Assembly (NCBI GenBank): GCA_027451745.1
Contig: DAIDIP010000023.1
Coordinates: forward strand, 1 to 39,525
Direction of reading: 5' to 3'
Source: Candidatus Melainabacteria bacterium
GTDB taxonomy: Bacteria > Cyanobacteriota > Vampirovibrionia > Obscuribacterales > Obscuribacteraceae
DNA length: 39,525 bases
Shown: piece after piece, positions 7,826 through 15,930 of the stretch
Layout: each line of letters opens with the position of its first letter
Numbering within the stretch: position 1 is the first letter of the stretch
Position numbers and translations under genes: made by a program
Notes under the pieces: generated by a model
Seen by the model: only the letters and a program-made list of their open reading frames with translations
Databases searched by the model: none
Told to the model about the DNA's origin: nothing

Positions 7826-10800
7826 TTGGCGAAGAGCTCTAAGGCAAAAATAAAAATTGAGAATCAAGCAATCTCAAATGGGGATTGCCGCCAGGCTATT
7901 CATTGGTATACCAATTGGTTAGGAGAACAATTGCAAGCCGGACATTCTTGTGGCCGCGGCCTTTTTGCCACTAACTTTGAAGAAGATGACCAATTATTGC
8001 TCGACACAGCTCTGAGCAATTTAGAAAACAAGGGAATAGCACCCCTAATTATCACCGGCAGCGATTTATATAAGCAGGCAGATTATTTGTGGGGCTTGGC
8101 TTGCCAGCAAGCAAAATACGGACAGCCAGCATTTAGCAAATTCGAGTCCCAAGTTCGGGACTGCCAATTTTTGATTCTAAGCAATTTGGATACACCCCTG
8201 TCAGGACAACAACTTTGGTATCTCTACCACTATGTTTTGTATCCGGTTGCTTTCATGGAAAAACCAATATTGATTTCTACTCCATTGGGATACGAAGAAT
8301 TCGTTATGTATGGAGCAGGTTGCAACGACTTTGAATACTTAGGTCATCGTATAACTTGGGAAAAGATAATTGCATTGCTCAATGCCACTGTAATTAATTT
8401 GTCTCTAGCTAAACAGTTGCAGCAAGATAATTTGCCAGCCTTGTTGTTGCCAGAGTACAGATTTTATAAAGCCTTGCAAGGCAGGCACCTGAGCGCATCG
8501 CTACAACATGATGTTAAAGGAACCACGCTTGATTTTGCTCTTATAGATGAAAAGGTGCGGCAAAAGCTAAATATAGAATGTGACTTTATTCATCGGCTAA
8601 GTACCATAAACAATGTTTCCTCAAATTTGTATGCCAGGCAAAAAGAACGAGATACAAAACTAATCAAAGAAGGCTGGCAAGTTTTACGCTTTAGCTTTAA
8701 AGAAATAGCAGGATCGCTAGATAGTTGTATTGATGCTGTTGAAGAGTTGTGCAGAAACAATAATAAAAAGTCGAGCGTAGGCCGTTGTATTAGCCTGCCC
8801 ATGCTCAGCGCCAAAATAAATCTGCCTGTTCCTGACAGTGATGAACTAGAAGCCATAGCACACCCAGGTGGTCCAGCAGCAATTGTTGGAGGAGCTGGAA
8901 GTGGCAAAACTACATGTATTGCAGAAAGAGTAGCTTTTCTTCTTGGACAAGGAGCTAGTCCTGAACGAATTCTTGTATTAAGCCAGTCGGTAGAAACAGT
9001 GCGCTCAATCAAGCAAGCAGCCGAAAAAATAATGCCAGGACAATTGTTGGACAAAGTCAATTTTTATGCGTGGCACGAATTGGGAATGCGTATCCTAAAA
9101 GAAAATGTATCGGCAATTAAAAGAAAATTGCCATTAAAATTAGAAAACAGCTCGCTAAAAATATTGCAAAAGCTAATAGCAAAACACAAAAAAGAGGTTG
9201 ATCCTACTAAGCTTGAATTGCATGGTGACTTGGATGAGCAAACAGCCTTATCCATGATCTCAGGCTATAAAGCCAATCTCATAACACCGCAAATGATAAA
9301 AGATCGAGGTGGAAATGAGGCAGAACAGCTGCTAGCCAAAGTTTATTTGTCTTATGAAGAACAAATGCAAAAAGCTAATAAAATTGATAGCGATGACATG
9401 GTTAGTCTGGCCGCCCAATTACTAGGACAAGATACGGACCTGCGGTCACGTTACGAAAATCTTTTTGAGCATATTATTGCTGACGAATACCAAGACGTTA
9501 CACCGGCTTGCGATTTTTTGGCACGGGTATTGGCTTGCCCAAACGACAATATAATTATAGTTGGCAATGATGATGAGTCCCTTTATGAAATGCGGGGAGC
9601 AAATACACGACTTCTATCAGAAACATCGATACGACTACCAAATGCTAGTTGCTATTTACTAAAACACAATTGGCGATCGCACCCACAAATTACAAAACAC
9701 ATTGAACAATTTGTGACACATATGGTAATTGGTGTTGGTGAGAAAGAAAGAATCGAAAAATCGACAGTTACTGGCTGGGGAGAAGTTCCCACAGAATCAA
9801 TAGTTGGTCCCTACGAATTCTATGATGAAAGAAAACAAAACAATTGGATAATCGAGAATATTCAAGAGCTTCTTGAGCAAGGACGTCGACCCGAAGAAAT
9901 TTCTATTATTTGCCGATCGAAAGAACAGCTTACTGTTTTTGAACAATTACTTGCGCCTTATGGGCTGGTTGTGAATACCGATAACCCAGATGTAAACCTG
10001 TTGCCTGACGAAGCAACAGATGTGCTTACATTCTTGCGACTGGTGGCAGATCCCGACGGGCCCAAGGCTAAAGAACAGTTTGAGCGAGTGTGTCAATTAC
10101 GCTCACGCACTATAGATAGTAAACTGTCAGCCACAATAGCCAGTTTTGCTGAAACAAATAATCTTTCTTATTTGAAAGCACTAGAAATATATTCTGAGAT
10201 AGCAGCCGATCCATTTTGTACACAATTGGAACAGCTAGTAAAACGCATTCGCGACATGCATCAGCAAAAATTGTCGCCGGCAGAAATTATAAATCTTTTG
10301 AAGAAGCCTCAGTGGCTTGGGGATTATTACAAGTCAATAAAATTACCACCCAGAGTTGTTTATGAACCTTTGAAGGCGATGACCCAAATGCAAGATCAAG
10401 CAAGAGGAATAAAGACAGTTGTCGAATTTATAAAGAGTTATTCGCCTGCTACCGGCGTTCAGCAGACTAACGAAGAAGCACCCGCATCTCTTACATTGCT
10501 TACCATTGAGGAAGCAAAAGGAAGAGAGTTTAAAGTTGTCTTTTTGCCATATCTGGTTGATGGTATTTTGCCTGATAAAAACCAGAGTAATGTAAAACAA
10601 GAAGAAAGAATGTTTTATGTGGCTGCTACAAGAGCGCGTGAAATTTTATATCTTTCGACGGTGAAGAAAATTGACAATCGGTCTCGCCAACCATCGCCAT
10701 TTCTTAGGCAAGCTAATTTGCAAGTTCTTTCTTATGGAAAGGGAGACGACGAGACAGAAACTAAAACTCTAGAAGAATTTGCTGAGTCAAATAAAGAAGT

Positions 10801-11206
10801 TAAGGGCCCCGATGTCGCCAAATTTGCTATAGGGCAAAGCGAGGCATCTCCGGTAGACAAACCGGTTGTACCACCCAGAAAATCCGAAGCGCCACCTGCT
10901 AAAATAACTAATATTTTTGCTTTGTTAGACCAGCCTACGTCAAGCGAAACTGTAGAAGAGAAAATGCCTGCTGAAGAAGTGAAAAAGACAACAGATCTGA
11001 GCGAAGCAGTTAGTAAAGTGCGTGAAGCCAGAGCCCGTAAAAGCAAATGCATAAATTGTCATGCAGCATTGGAGACAGGGGCTCGTTTTTGCGGGGAGTG
11101 CGGTGCTGTGCAACAAGTGACTCAACAAAGAAAATGCAAAGCATGTGGGGAATTATTGGGCGATTCCGAGAAATTTTGTGGACAATGCGGTGGCGCTTGT
11201 CAATAA
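7826..11206 (+). CDS. UvrD/PcrA-type helicase with nuclease-like and zinc-ribbon domains
   Basis: Large SF1A DNA helicase fusion, 1126 aa. Residues 1-200 resemble a degenerate P-loop/IstB-like region (FLILSNLDTP, then KPILISTPLGYEEF). Residues ~207-310 look like a DUF559/Vsr-like PD-(D/E)XK nuclease: E210, D236 in TTLDFALID, E251-x-D253, then RDTKLIKEGWQVLRFS. Residues ~345-960 carry the helicase: Walker A GGAGSGKTT (355-363), DEYQD (553-557), NWRS (615-618), a late EEAKGREFKVVFLP and FYVAATRARE. The end holds two zinc ribbons (CINC...CGEC and CKAC...CGQC, from ~1074). The start must be TTG at 7826, since no ATG occurs in frame nearby. It probably acts in DNA repair or in defence against foreign DNA; the substrate is unknown. 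Confidence 0.85.
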   Translation: MAKSSKAKIKIENQAISNGDCRQAIHWYTNWLGEQLQAGHSCGRGLFATNFEEDDQLLLDTALSNLENKGIAPLIITGSDLYKQADYLWGLACQQAKYGQPAFSKFESQVRDCQFLILSNLDTPLSGQQLWYLYHYVLYPVAFMEKPILISTPLGYEEFVMYGAGCNDFEYLGHRITWEKIIALLNATVINLSLAKQLQQDNLPALLLPEYRFYKALQGRHLSASLQHDVKGTTLDFALIDEKVRQKLNIECDFIHRLSTINNVSSNLYARQKERDTKLIKEGWQVLRFSFKEIAGSLDSCIDAVEELCRNNNKKSSVGRCISLPMLSAKINLPVPDSDELEAIAHPGGPAAIVGGAGSGKTTCIAERVAFLLGQGASPERILVLSQSVETVRSIKQAAEKIMPGQLLDKVNFYAWHELGMRILKENVSAIKRKLPLKLENSSLKILQKLIAKHKKEVDPTKLELHGDLDEQTALSMISGYKANLITPQMIKDRGGNEAEQLLAKVYLSYEEQMQKANKIDSDDMVSLAAQLLGQDTDLRSRYENLFEHIIADEYQDVTPACDFLARVLACPNDNIIIVGNDDESLYEMRGANTRLLSETSIRLPNASCYLLKHNWRSHPQITKHIEQFVTHMVIGVGEKERIEKSTVTGWGEVPTESIVGPYEFYDERKQNNWIIENIQELLEQGRRPEEISIICRSKEQLTVFEQLLAPYGLVVNTDNPDVNLLPDEATDVLTFLRLVADPDGPKAKEQFERVCQLRSRTIDSKLSATIASFAETNNLSYLKALEIYSEIAADPFCTQLEQLVKRIRDMHQQKLSPAEIINLLKKPQWLGDYYKSIKLPPRVVYEPLKAMTQMQDQARGIKTVVEFIKSYSPATGVQQTNEEAPASLTLLTIEEAKGREFKVVFLPYLVDGILPDKNQSNVKQEERMFYVAATRAREILYLSTVKKIDNRSRQPSPFLRQANLQVLSYGKGDDETETKTLEEFAESNKEVKGPDVAKFAIGQSEASPVDKPVVPPRKSEAPPAKITNIFALLDQPTSSETVEEKMPAEEVKKTTDLSEAVSKVREARARKSKCINCHAALETGARFCGECGAVQQVTQQRKCKACGELLGDSEKFCGQCGGACQ

Positions 11207-11224
11207 GTGCTGTATCGCCTTCGT

Positions 11225-11292
11225 ACCTCGGCTCAACGCGCGTATCCACACTTCGCTTCGGACGCCGAAATGATCGCCTTTCGATTCGCTAA
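11225..11292. repeat. Dispersed GC-rich intergenic repeat, inverted copy
   Basis: Read on the minus strand, this stretch contains TAGCGAA, GGCGTCCGAAGCGAA and TACGCGCG in the same order as 6410-6475. It lies in the 260-bp gap between the helicase gene and the small secreted protein gene. The rest of the gap contains the promoter region of the latter and no other recognisable gene. Confidence 0.6.
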
Positions 11293-11468
11293 AGTTTGTA
11301 TTAACGAGTAAGCGCTGCATGGGCGGCGCCCCTCTTTACTAGCCTGTATTGCAAATTTTTAACCACTTATCATCTAAAAGTCACAGCTACTACACATATT
11401 CGTGTTACTGTCTCCACTATCGAATTTTTCAGTCGAAGTTCGTAATAAGAAAAGGAGAGTTCATTAAT

Positions 11469-11693
11469 ATGAAGCAAGCCGTAAGAACATACTTGTTGGC
11501 CGGTTGTTTAGTTGCCAACCTAGGTGTAGCCGCTTTCGCTCAAACCGAAAGCGCCACAACAACAAGCTCAACAAGCAGCGAACAAACTGCTACTACAAAA
11601 AAAGGCAAACATTGCCATAAGCGTCAATGCCGTTTGAAAAAGTTGTTCCACAAGAAAACAACTACAACAGAGCCGGCTACAACAACTAAGTAA
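11469..11693 (+). CDS. Small secreted Thr-rich basic protein
   Basis: Unknown family. The 74-aa product has a Sec signal peptide (MKQAVRTYLLAGCLVANLGV, probable cleavage at AFA-Q). The mature part is Thr/Ser-rich at both ends, around a His/Cys/Lys-rich core (HCHKRQCRLKKLFHKK). The core could bind metal, nucleic acid or cell-surface polymers; this is inference from composition. AAGGAGAG lies upstream of the ATG, so this start is preferred to the longer open frame. A strong terminator follows. Confidence 0.7.
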   Translation: MKQAVRTYLLAGCLVANLGVAAFAQTESATTTSSTSSEQTATTKKGKHCHKRQCRLKKLFHKKTTTTEPATTTK

Positions 11694-11733
11694 ACCGTGG
11701 CGGTCTTATAGACTGCGAAAATAGACGAAAGTC

Positions 11734-11773
11734 AAATTTAAAGGAGGGGCTTGTCAGCCCCTCCTTTAAATTT
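11734..11773 (+). terminator. Strong intrinsic terminator
   Basis: A perfect 18-bp stem with a TGTC loop: AAATTTAAAGGAGGGGCT pairs with its complement. The A- and T-rich outer ends provide poly-U character on both strands. It closes the secreted-protein gene and separates it from the RNase P RNA. Confidence 0.8.
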
Positions 11774-11827
11774 GTTTGGAATAGGGGCTTTTGGTCTAAG
11801 ATTTAACGCTTTTCTATTGCACCAGCC

Positions 11828-11857
11828 TTGGTATCCCCAGACAAATTGATTTATAAT
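11828..11857 (+). promoter_or_regulatory. Promoter of the RNase P RNA gene
   Basis: A consensus TATAAT (11852-11857) is preceded by TTGGTA (11828-11833) with an 18-nt spacer. The expected start point, 7-8 nt after the -10 box, coincides with the 5' end deduced for the RNA from its P1 helix. Confidence 0.75.
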
Positions 11858-11864
11858 CTAGGTG

Positions 11865-12307
11865 GAAGTAGTGCAGGCCATCGCGTTAGTGTTAAACATT
11901 AATGAGGAAAGTCCGGGCACCATAGGGCTGGTTGCTGGGTAATTCCCAGTGCGCGTGAGCGTGAGGATAGTGCCACAGAAATGAAAACCGCCATACTTAA
12001 TACGGATAAACGCGGGCGAGGCGACATGTGCGTCGAGCCCAAGTGAGAATGGTACGCGCGTAGGAGGCGAGGGCAACCGAGCTGATGCAGCGCATAAGTA
12101 TGGTAAGGGTGCAACGGTGCGGTAAGAGCGCACCAGCGAAGTCGAGAGGCTTCGGCTAGGTAAACCCCGCTAAAGGTGCAAGGCAAAGGTATACGTCGAG
12201 GTCATAGTGGCCCGCTATCTCGAAGTGCCGAAGCTGCTTGAGGGTTTAGGTAACTAAACCCCTAGAGAGATGATAGCTAAAACAGAACCCGGCTTATGCA
12301 TTACTTC
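11865..12307 (+). ncRNA. rnpB: RNase P RNA (type A)
   Basis: Catalytic RNA of RNase P, partner of the rnpA product. The hallmark GAGGAAAGTCCGGGCACC occurs near the 5' end; ACAGAAA, GGTAAACCCC, and the terminal GATGATAGCT and ACAGAACCCGGCTTA follow in the canonical order. The ends were set by the P1 helix: GAAGTAGTGCA (11865-11875) pairs with TGCATTACTTC (12297-12307) with one G-U. A U-rich stretch follows. Length is about 443 nt. Confidence 0.95.
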
Positions 12308-12403
12308 TTTCTTTTTCAATTTGTCTATAATTTATAGAGCACGACTCTTATAGATGAAGCGTTATAATCAAAATCTAGCTTAGAAAAAGGGCTATTAGTA
12401 TTT

Positions 12404-13360
12404 ATGTCCGAACTGTATCCAGAAATAGAACCATATCAAAACGGGCTTTTGAAAGTCTCTGATTTGCATGAACTCTACTATGAACAGATCGGGAATCCAC
12501 AAGGTAAGCCGGCTTTGTATTTGCATGGTGGACCGGGAAGCGGAGCTAATCCTTTTTATAGACGGTATTTTAATCCGCAGAAATACAGACTAATCATGTT
12601 CGATCAACGTGGCTGCGGTAGAAGTACACCGCACAATGAATTAAGAGAAAATACAACTCAATTGCTGGTTTCTGATATTGAAAAATTGAGAGAACATCTA
12701 GGAATTAAAAAATGGCTTGTGTATGGAGGCTCTTGGGGAAGTACTTTAGCACTAGCATATGCTCAAGAATTTCCAGATAAAGTGACTGAGATGGTAATGT
12801 CTGGAATTTTTCTTGGCACGAAAGAAGAATCAGACTGGATGTATCAAAAGGGAGCCAATATGATTTTTCCAGATCACTGGAGTGATTTTATTGCTGTGAT
12901 TCCACCAGAAAAACGACACGATATGCTCGGTGCCTATAGTGACATCTTTATGAACGGAAAGAAAGACGAACAACTAAAAGCAGCAAAAGCATGGGGTTTA
13001 TGGGAAGCAAGAATGCTAAAGCTCAATATTGATCTGGCGCTTGAAGCAGAATTTGTAGCAGATGATTTTGCCATAGCTCATGCAAGAGTTGAATGTCATT
13101 ATTTTATGAATGATTGTTTTTTGCAGCCAGGGCAATTGCTAAATGGTGTTGATAAAATAAAACATATTCCTGGAGTAATAGTGAATGGACGTTATGACAT
13201 TGTTTGTCCGCCAAAGGCAGCATGGCAATTGCATGAGAGATGGTCAGGGTCTAAACTAGTGATAACGCAAGCCGCTGGGCACTCAGGAAGAGATCTGCCG
13301 AACCAACTGGTCTTAATTGAAGCAACTGATCAATTTGCTAGTAGTCAAACAAAAGTCTAA
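12404..13360 (+). CDS. pip: Prolyl iminopeptidase (alpha/beta hydrolase)
   Basis: Serine peptidase releasing N-terminal proline from peptides, cytoplasmic. The 318-aa protein has the oxyanion motif LHGGPGSG, FDQRGCGRSTPH, the nucleophile elbow GGSWGSTLALAYAQ, the acid in NGRYDIVCPP and the catalytic His in AGHS, matching the S33 family at the usual length. It stands alone, 97 nt after the RNase P RNA, and is convergent with the next gene. Confidence 0.93.
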   Translation: MSELYPEIEPYQNGLLKVSDLHELYYEQIGNPQGKPALYLHGGPGSGANPFYRRYFNPQKYRLIMFDQRGCGRSTPHNELRENTTQLLVSDIEKLREHLGIKKWLVYGGSWGSTLALAYAQEFPDKVTEMVMSGIFLGTKEESDWMYQKGANMIFPDHWSDFIAVIPPEKRHDMLGAYSDIFMNGKKDEQLKAAKAWGLWEARMLKLNIDLALEAEFVADDFAIAHARVECHYFMNDCFLQPGQLLNGVDKIKHIPGVIVNGRYDIVCPPKAAWQLHERWSGSKLVITQAAGHSGRDLPNQLVLIEATDQFASSQTKV

Positions 13361-13371
13361 TCGATTTTTAC

Positions 13372-13779
13372 CTAGCGACCGAGTAATGTTCGGACCTGCT
13401 CTAAATGTAACGGATCGGCTTTCAGCCACATTGCTATGTCGGAGGGTAAACGAATAACTTGAGTATCTGTTTTTTTTGTTCCGACGGGTCTTCCCGCTCC
13501 GGGACGTTTACCACCACGACCTTTGGTCATCTTCTCTACCCACGGAGCAAGAGTGCCTTTCAATCTGTGTTCAATGAAACCCCGTATGTACAAAGGATGG
13601 CGTTTAATCACTTCTTGTTTTGTATCACCGCCATATGACTCTGGATAAAGTTCATGTTCAAAGACCCATGCTTGAACTTCTTTGTTATACCAGGGTTTGA
13701 TAGGACCAATTTCTTTTAAAGCAATTTCAAGATGTTCGTCGACCAGTTTATCGAATTTTGTTTTTTTCGATCTTTTCAT
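13372..13779 (-). CDS. Conserved-type hypothetical with GRPxGTKK motif
   Basis: Function unknown. From the ATG at 13779 (GAGG six bases upstream) the product is 135 aa, highly basic. The C-terminal part reads GKRPGAGRPVGTKK followed by TQVIRLPSDIAMWLKADP. This pattern occurs in small, often cyanobacterial, proteins with an AT-hook-like GRP motif and a short ribbon-helix-helix-like segment. DNA binding is a reasonable inference. An ORF of 69 codons ends 16 nt upstream and may be its operon partner. Confidence 0.6.
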   Translation of the reverse strand: MKRSKKTKFDKLVDEHLEIALKEIGPIKPWYNKEVQAWVFEHELYPESYGGDTKQEVIKRHPLYIRGFIEHRLKGTLAPWVEKMTKGRGGKRPGAGRPVGTKKTDTQVIRLPSDIAMWLKADPLHLEQVRTLLGR

Positions 13780-13795
13780 AACAATCCTCGGTCTT

Positions 13796-14005
13796 TTAGT
13801 TTTTGCTCGGTTTTTTGGACTGACGGAGCAACAACTTCCTTTGGTCCTGGGTGCTGGACTTTGATATAACAAAATTTCCACTATGATCAAAAAGGTTCCA
13901 GTCGATTCCGCCTTTACGCGAAGACCAGTCATATTGACGAAGCCATTTTTGATATTTGTGTAATTTAAGCAGCTTGTACACGTTATTATAGATTATCCGT
14001 AACAT
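13796..14005 (-). CDS. Possible small protein upstream of the GRP-motif gene
   Basis: Open frame of 69 codons starting at the ATG at 14005, rich in Lys, Tyr and Trp (for example KYQKWLRQYDWSSRKGGIDW). It ends 16 nt before the next gene and could form a two-gene unit with it. No Shine-Dalgarno site is evident and no family was recognised, so it may not be translated. Confidence 0.35.
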   Translation of the reverse strand: MLRIIYNNVYKLLKLHKYQKWLRQYDWSSRKGGIDWNLFDHSGNFVISKSSTQDQRKLLLRQSKKPSKN

Positions 14006-14047
14006 GAGATCAAATAGAAGTCTTTATCCAAAATAATCTAAAAATAG

Positions 14048-14203
14048 TTAGCGTTGCCAGCGCGAAGCTTTATGATGCGCCCAAGATAAGCTTTCAAGAA
14101 AATGCCTGTCTTCTTTTGAAAGATGTGCTTTTTCGAGCAAATTAGGACGGCGTTGATATGTAATACGCAACGCTTCCTGGCGTCGCCAGTTATTCCTCGT
14201 CAA
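14048..14203 (-). pseudogene. TrmD C-terminal fragment (duplicated)
   Basis: Just after hisB, in another frame, the minus strand encodes NWRRQEALRITYQRRPNLLE and LSKEDRHF before a stop at 14048. This matches the C-terminus of the full TrmD in this window (KWRRQEALRVTYQRRPDLLD, LSKEDNLF). The DNA blocks 14144-14188 and 21245-21289 differ at one of 45 positions, while the flanking 35 nt match at only 24. The frame is open only back to 14218, with no ATG. It lacks the methyltransferase domain, so it cannot be a tRNA methylase; it is probably a duplication remnant. Confidence 0.75.
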
Positions 14204-14849
14204 AGATGCCTTTTGTACTTAAAATAAGTGGATCATGAAGAGGTGCTATTGCTTCTCGCAATGATCTAGCAAAGCTTTTGAATATTGCCTCGATTACATG
14301 GTGATCGTTGTCTCCATATAAAAGATTGACGTGTATAGTACTGCGCAAACCATCCACCAATCCTTTAAAAAATTCTTTAAATAATTTCGGATCGAGAGTA
14401 CCGACAGCTTGGCTCGTTAACTGAACATTCCAAACAAGATTGCTACGGCCACATATATCTAAGGCGATTACAGCCAGGCTACCGTCCATGGGAAATGAGA
14501 AACAACCAGCGCGCTGAATTCCAGTTAGGCCTCCTAAAGCCTTGAATATGCATTGCCCTAAGACAATACCAACATCTTCCATTAAGTGATGAGGATCTAC
14601 TTCTGTATCACCAGTGGCTTTAATATTAAGTCCGATTTTGCTATGACAAGCAAAAGTATCAAGCATGTGTGTAAAAAATGGCAGTGGGGTTTTGATATCA
14701 TTTATGCCTGACTGATCGAGATTTATCTCGACCAATATTTGTGTTTCTTTTGACTTACGCTCTATAGAGGCTGTTCGGGACTGCTTATTGACCATGTGTT
14801 CAGTTGTGTTGATGCTTTGTATGATTTCGTCTGTTTTGTTTTTAATCAT
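14190..14849 (-). CDS. hisB: Imidazoleglycerol-phosphate dehydratase
   Basis: Converts imidazole glycerol phosphate to imidazole acetol phosphate in histidine synthesis. The 219-aa protein contains the metal-binding HHLMEDVGI, the first histidine region FFTHMLDTFACHSKIGL and the second DNDHHVIEAIFKSFARSL, all diagnostic of IGPD. It is monofunctional: there is no histidinol-phosphatase domain. An N-terminal tail of ~25 residues extends beyond the usual start. The ATG at 14849 follows CGGAG; a GTG at 14864 overlapping hisC is the alternative. Last gene of the operon. Confidence 0.94.
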   Translation of the reverse strand: MIKNKTDEIIQSINTTEHMVNKQSRTASIERKSKETQILVEINLDQSGINDIKTPLPFFTHMLDTFACHSKIGLNIKATGDTEVDPHHLMEDVGIVLGQCIFKALGGLTGIQRAGCFSFPMDGSLAVIALDICGRSNLVWNVQLTSQAVGTLDPKLFKEFFKGLVDGLRSTIHVNLLYGDNDHHVIEAIFKSFARSLREAIAPLHDPLILSTKGIFDEE

Positions 14850-14853
14850 GCTT

Positions 14854-15930
14854 TTACTCCGCACAGATAAGTGTTTTTAATTCTTGGAGCAGCTTGTCAT
14901 TTTGCTCCTGAGTACCGACAGTGATACGGATTTTATTAGTTAAATGAGGGAGATCCCACCAGCGCACCAGAATATTTTTTTCTTTCAATGATTGATAGAT
15001 ATGTCTTCCAGATAATTGCTGCTTAGTTGAGGCAGGGATTTGAGCTAGAACAAAATTGGCATGTGAGTCAGGCAGTACAAAACCCAGGGACCGCAGCGCA
15101 CAGGATAAGCGTGCTCGTTCAGATTTGATTTTTTGCCAGGTTGATCGGGCATAAGCCTGATCTTTAAGAGCTGCTGTGGCAGCGGCAATAGCAATCGTGT
15201 CACACGGATATGAATCACGAACCTTTTCTATTTCTTTAAGGATAGACGCTTGACCAATGGCGTAACCAAAACGAAGTCCAGCTAAAGAATAGCCCTTAGA
15301 CATAGTACGCAGAAGAATAACGTTTTTATATTTATGAACGAGAGCAAGAGCTGATTCGTCAGCAAAATCTACATAGGCTTCATCAATTACCACCACGCCC
15401 AGAAAATTCTTAGCAATCTGTTCCAGTCTAGCAATAGGTTCAAAGTGACCAGAGGGAGCATTAGGATTACAAATTAACAGCAACGATGCCTCTATAGTTT
15501 CAAGATTATCTGGCAGGGACCAATTTGTATCATTTATTTTGTATTGCTGGACAATTTTATCTGCGCCTTGTATCTCGGCAAGTACCGGATAAAGGGAATA
15601 AGAAGGTTCCAAGAAAAGTATAGAATCTTTTTCGGAGGCGCAAGCGCGAACCATTGCCGCCAGTAACTCATCACCGCCATTGAAAGTCATAATGCAGTCA
15701 GGGTCTACACCGTGAAGCGAGGCGGCCGCTTGACGAAAAAGATCGGCGCGCGGATTAGGGTAGCGACGCAATTGCTCAAAAGTAATAGCGCGAATCGCTT
15801 CTAAAGCCAGCGGCGACGGGCTATAAGGATTTTCATTGGTATTGAGCTTAATGGTTGTGGTATCTGTTGGTTGCTCACCGGGACTATATCCAGAAGACTG
15901 CGCAATGTTGGGGCGCACTAAATTAGTCAT
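14854..15930 (-). CDS. hisC: Histidinol-phosphate aminotransferase
   Basis: PLP-dependent class I/II aminotransferase making histidinol phosphate. The 358-aa protein shows KLNTNENPYSPSP, RYPNPRADLFRQAAA, CNPNAPSGH, VIDEAYVDF and the PLP-lysine segment LLRTMSKGYSLAGLRFGYAIG, all canonical. The ATG overlaps the hisD stop in an ATGA, so the two are translationally coupled, and it ends 5 nt before or 11 nt inside hisB depending on the hisB start. Confidence 0.94.
   Translation of the reverse strand: MTNLVRPNIAQSSGYSPGEQPTDTTTIKLNTNENPYSPSPLALEAIRAITFEQLRRYPNPRADLFRQAAASLHGVDPDCIMTFNGGDELLAAMVRACASEKDSILFLEPSYSLYPVLAEIQGADKIVQQYKINDTNWSLPDNLETIEASLLLICNPNAPSGHFEPIARLEQIAKNFLGVVVIDEAYVDFADESALALVHKYKNVILLRTMSKGYSLAGLRFGYAIGQASILKEIEKVRDSYPCDTIAIAAATAALKDQAYARSTWQKIKSERARLSCALRSLGFVLPDSHANFVLAQIPASTKQQLSGRHIYQSLKEKNILVRWWDLPHLTNKIRITVGTQEQNDKLLQELKTLICAE

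Noticed and set aside
8590-9060. 156-codon minus-strand frame inside the helicase gene
   Set aside because: It lies opposite the Walker A region of a clearly coding frame; Ser/Leu-rich shadow.
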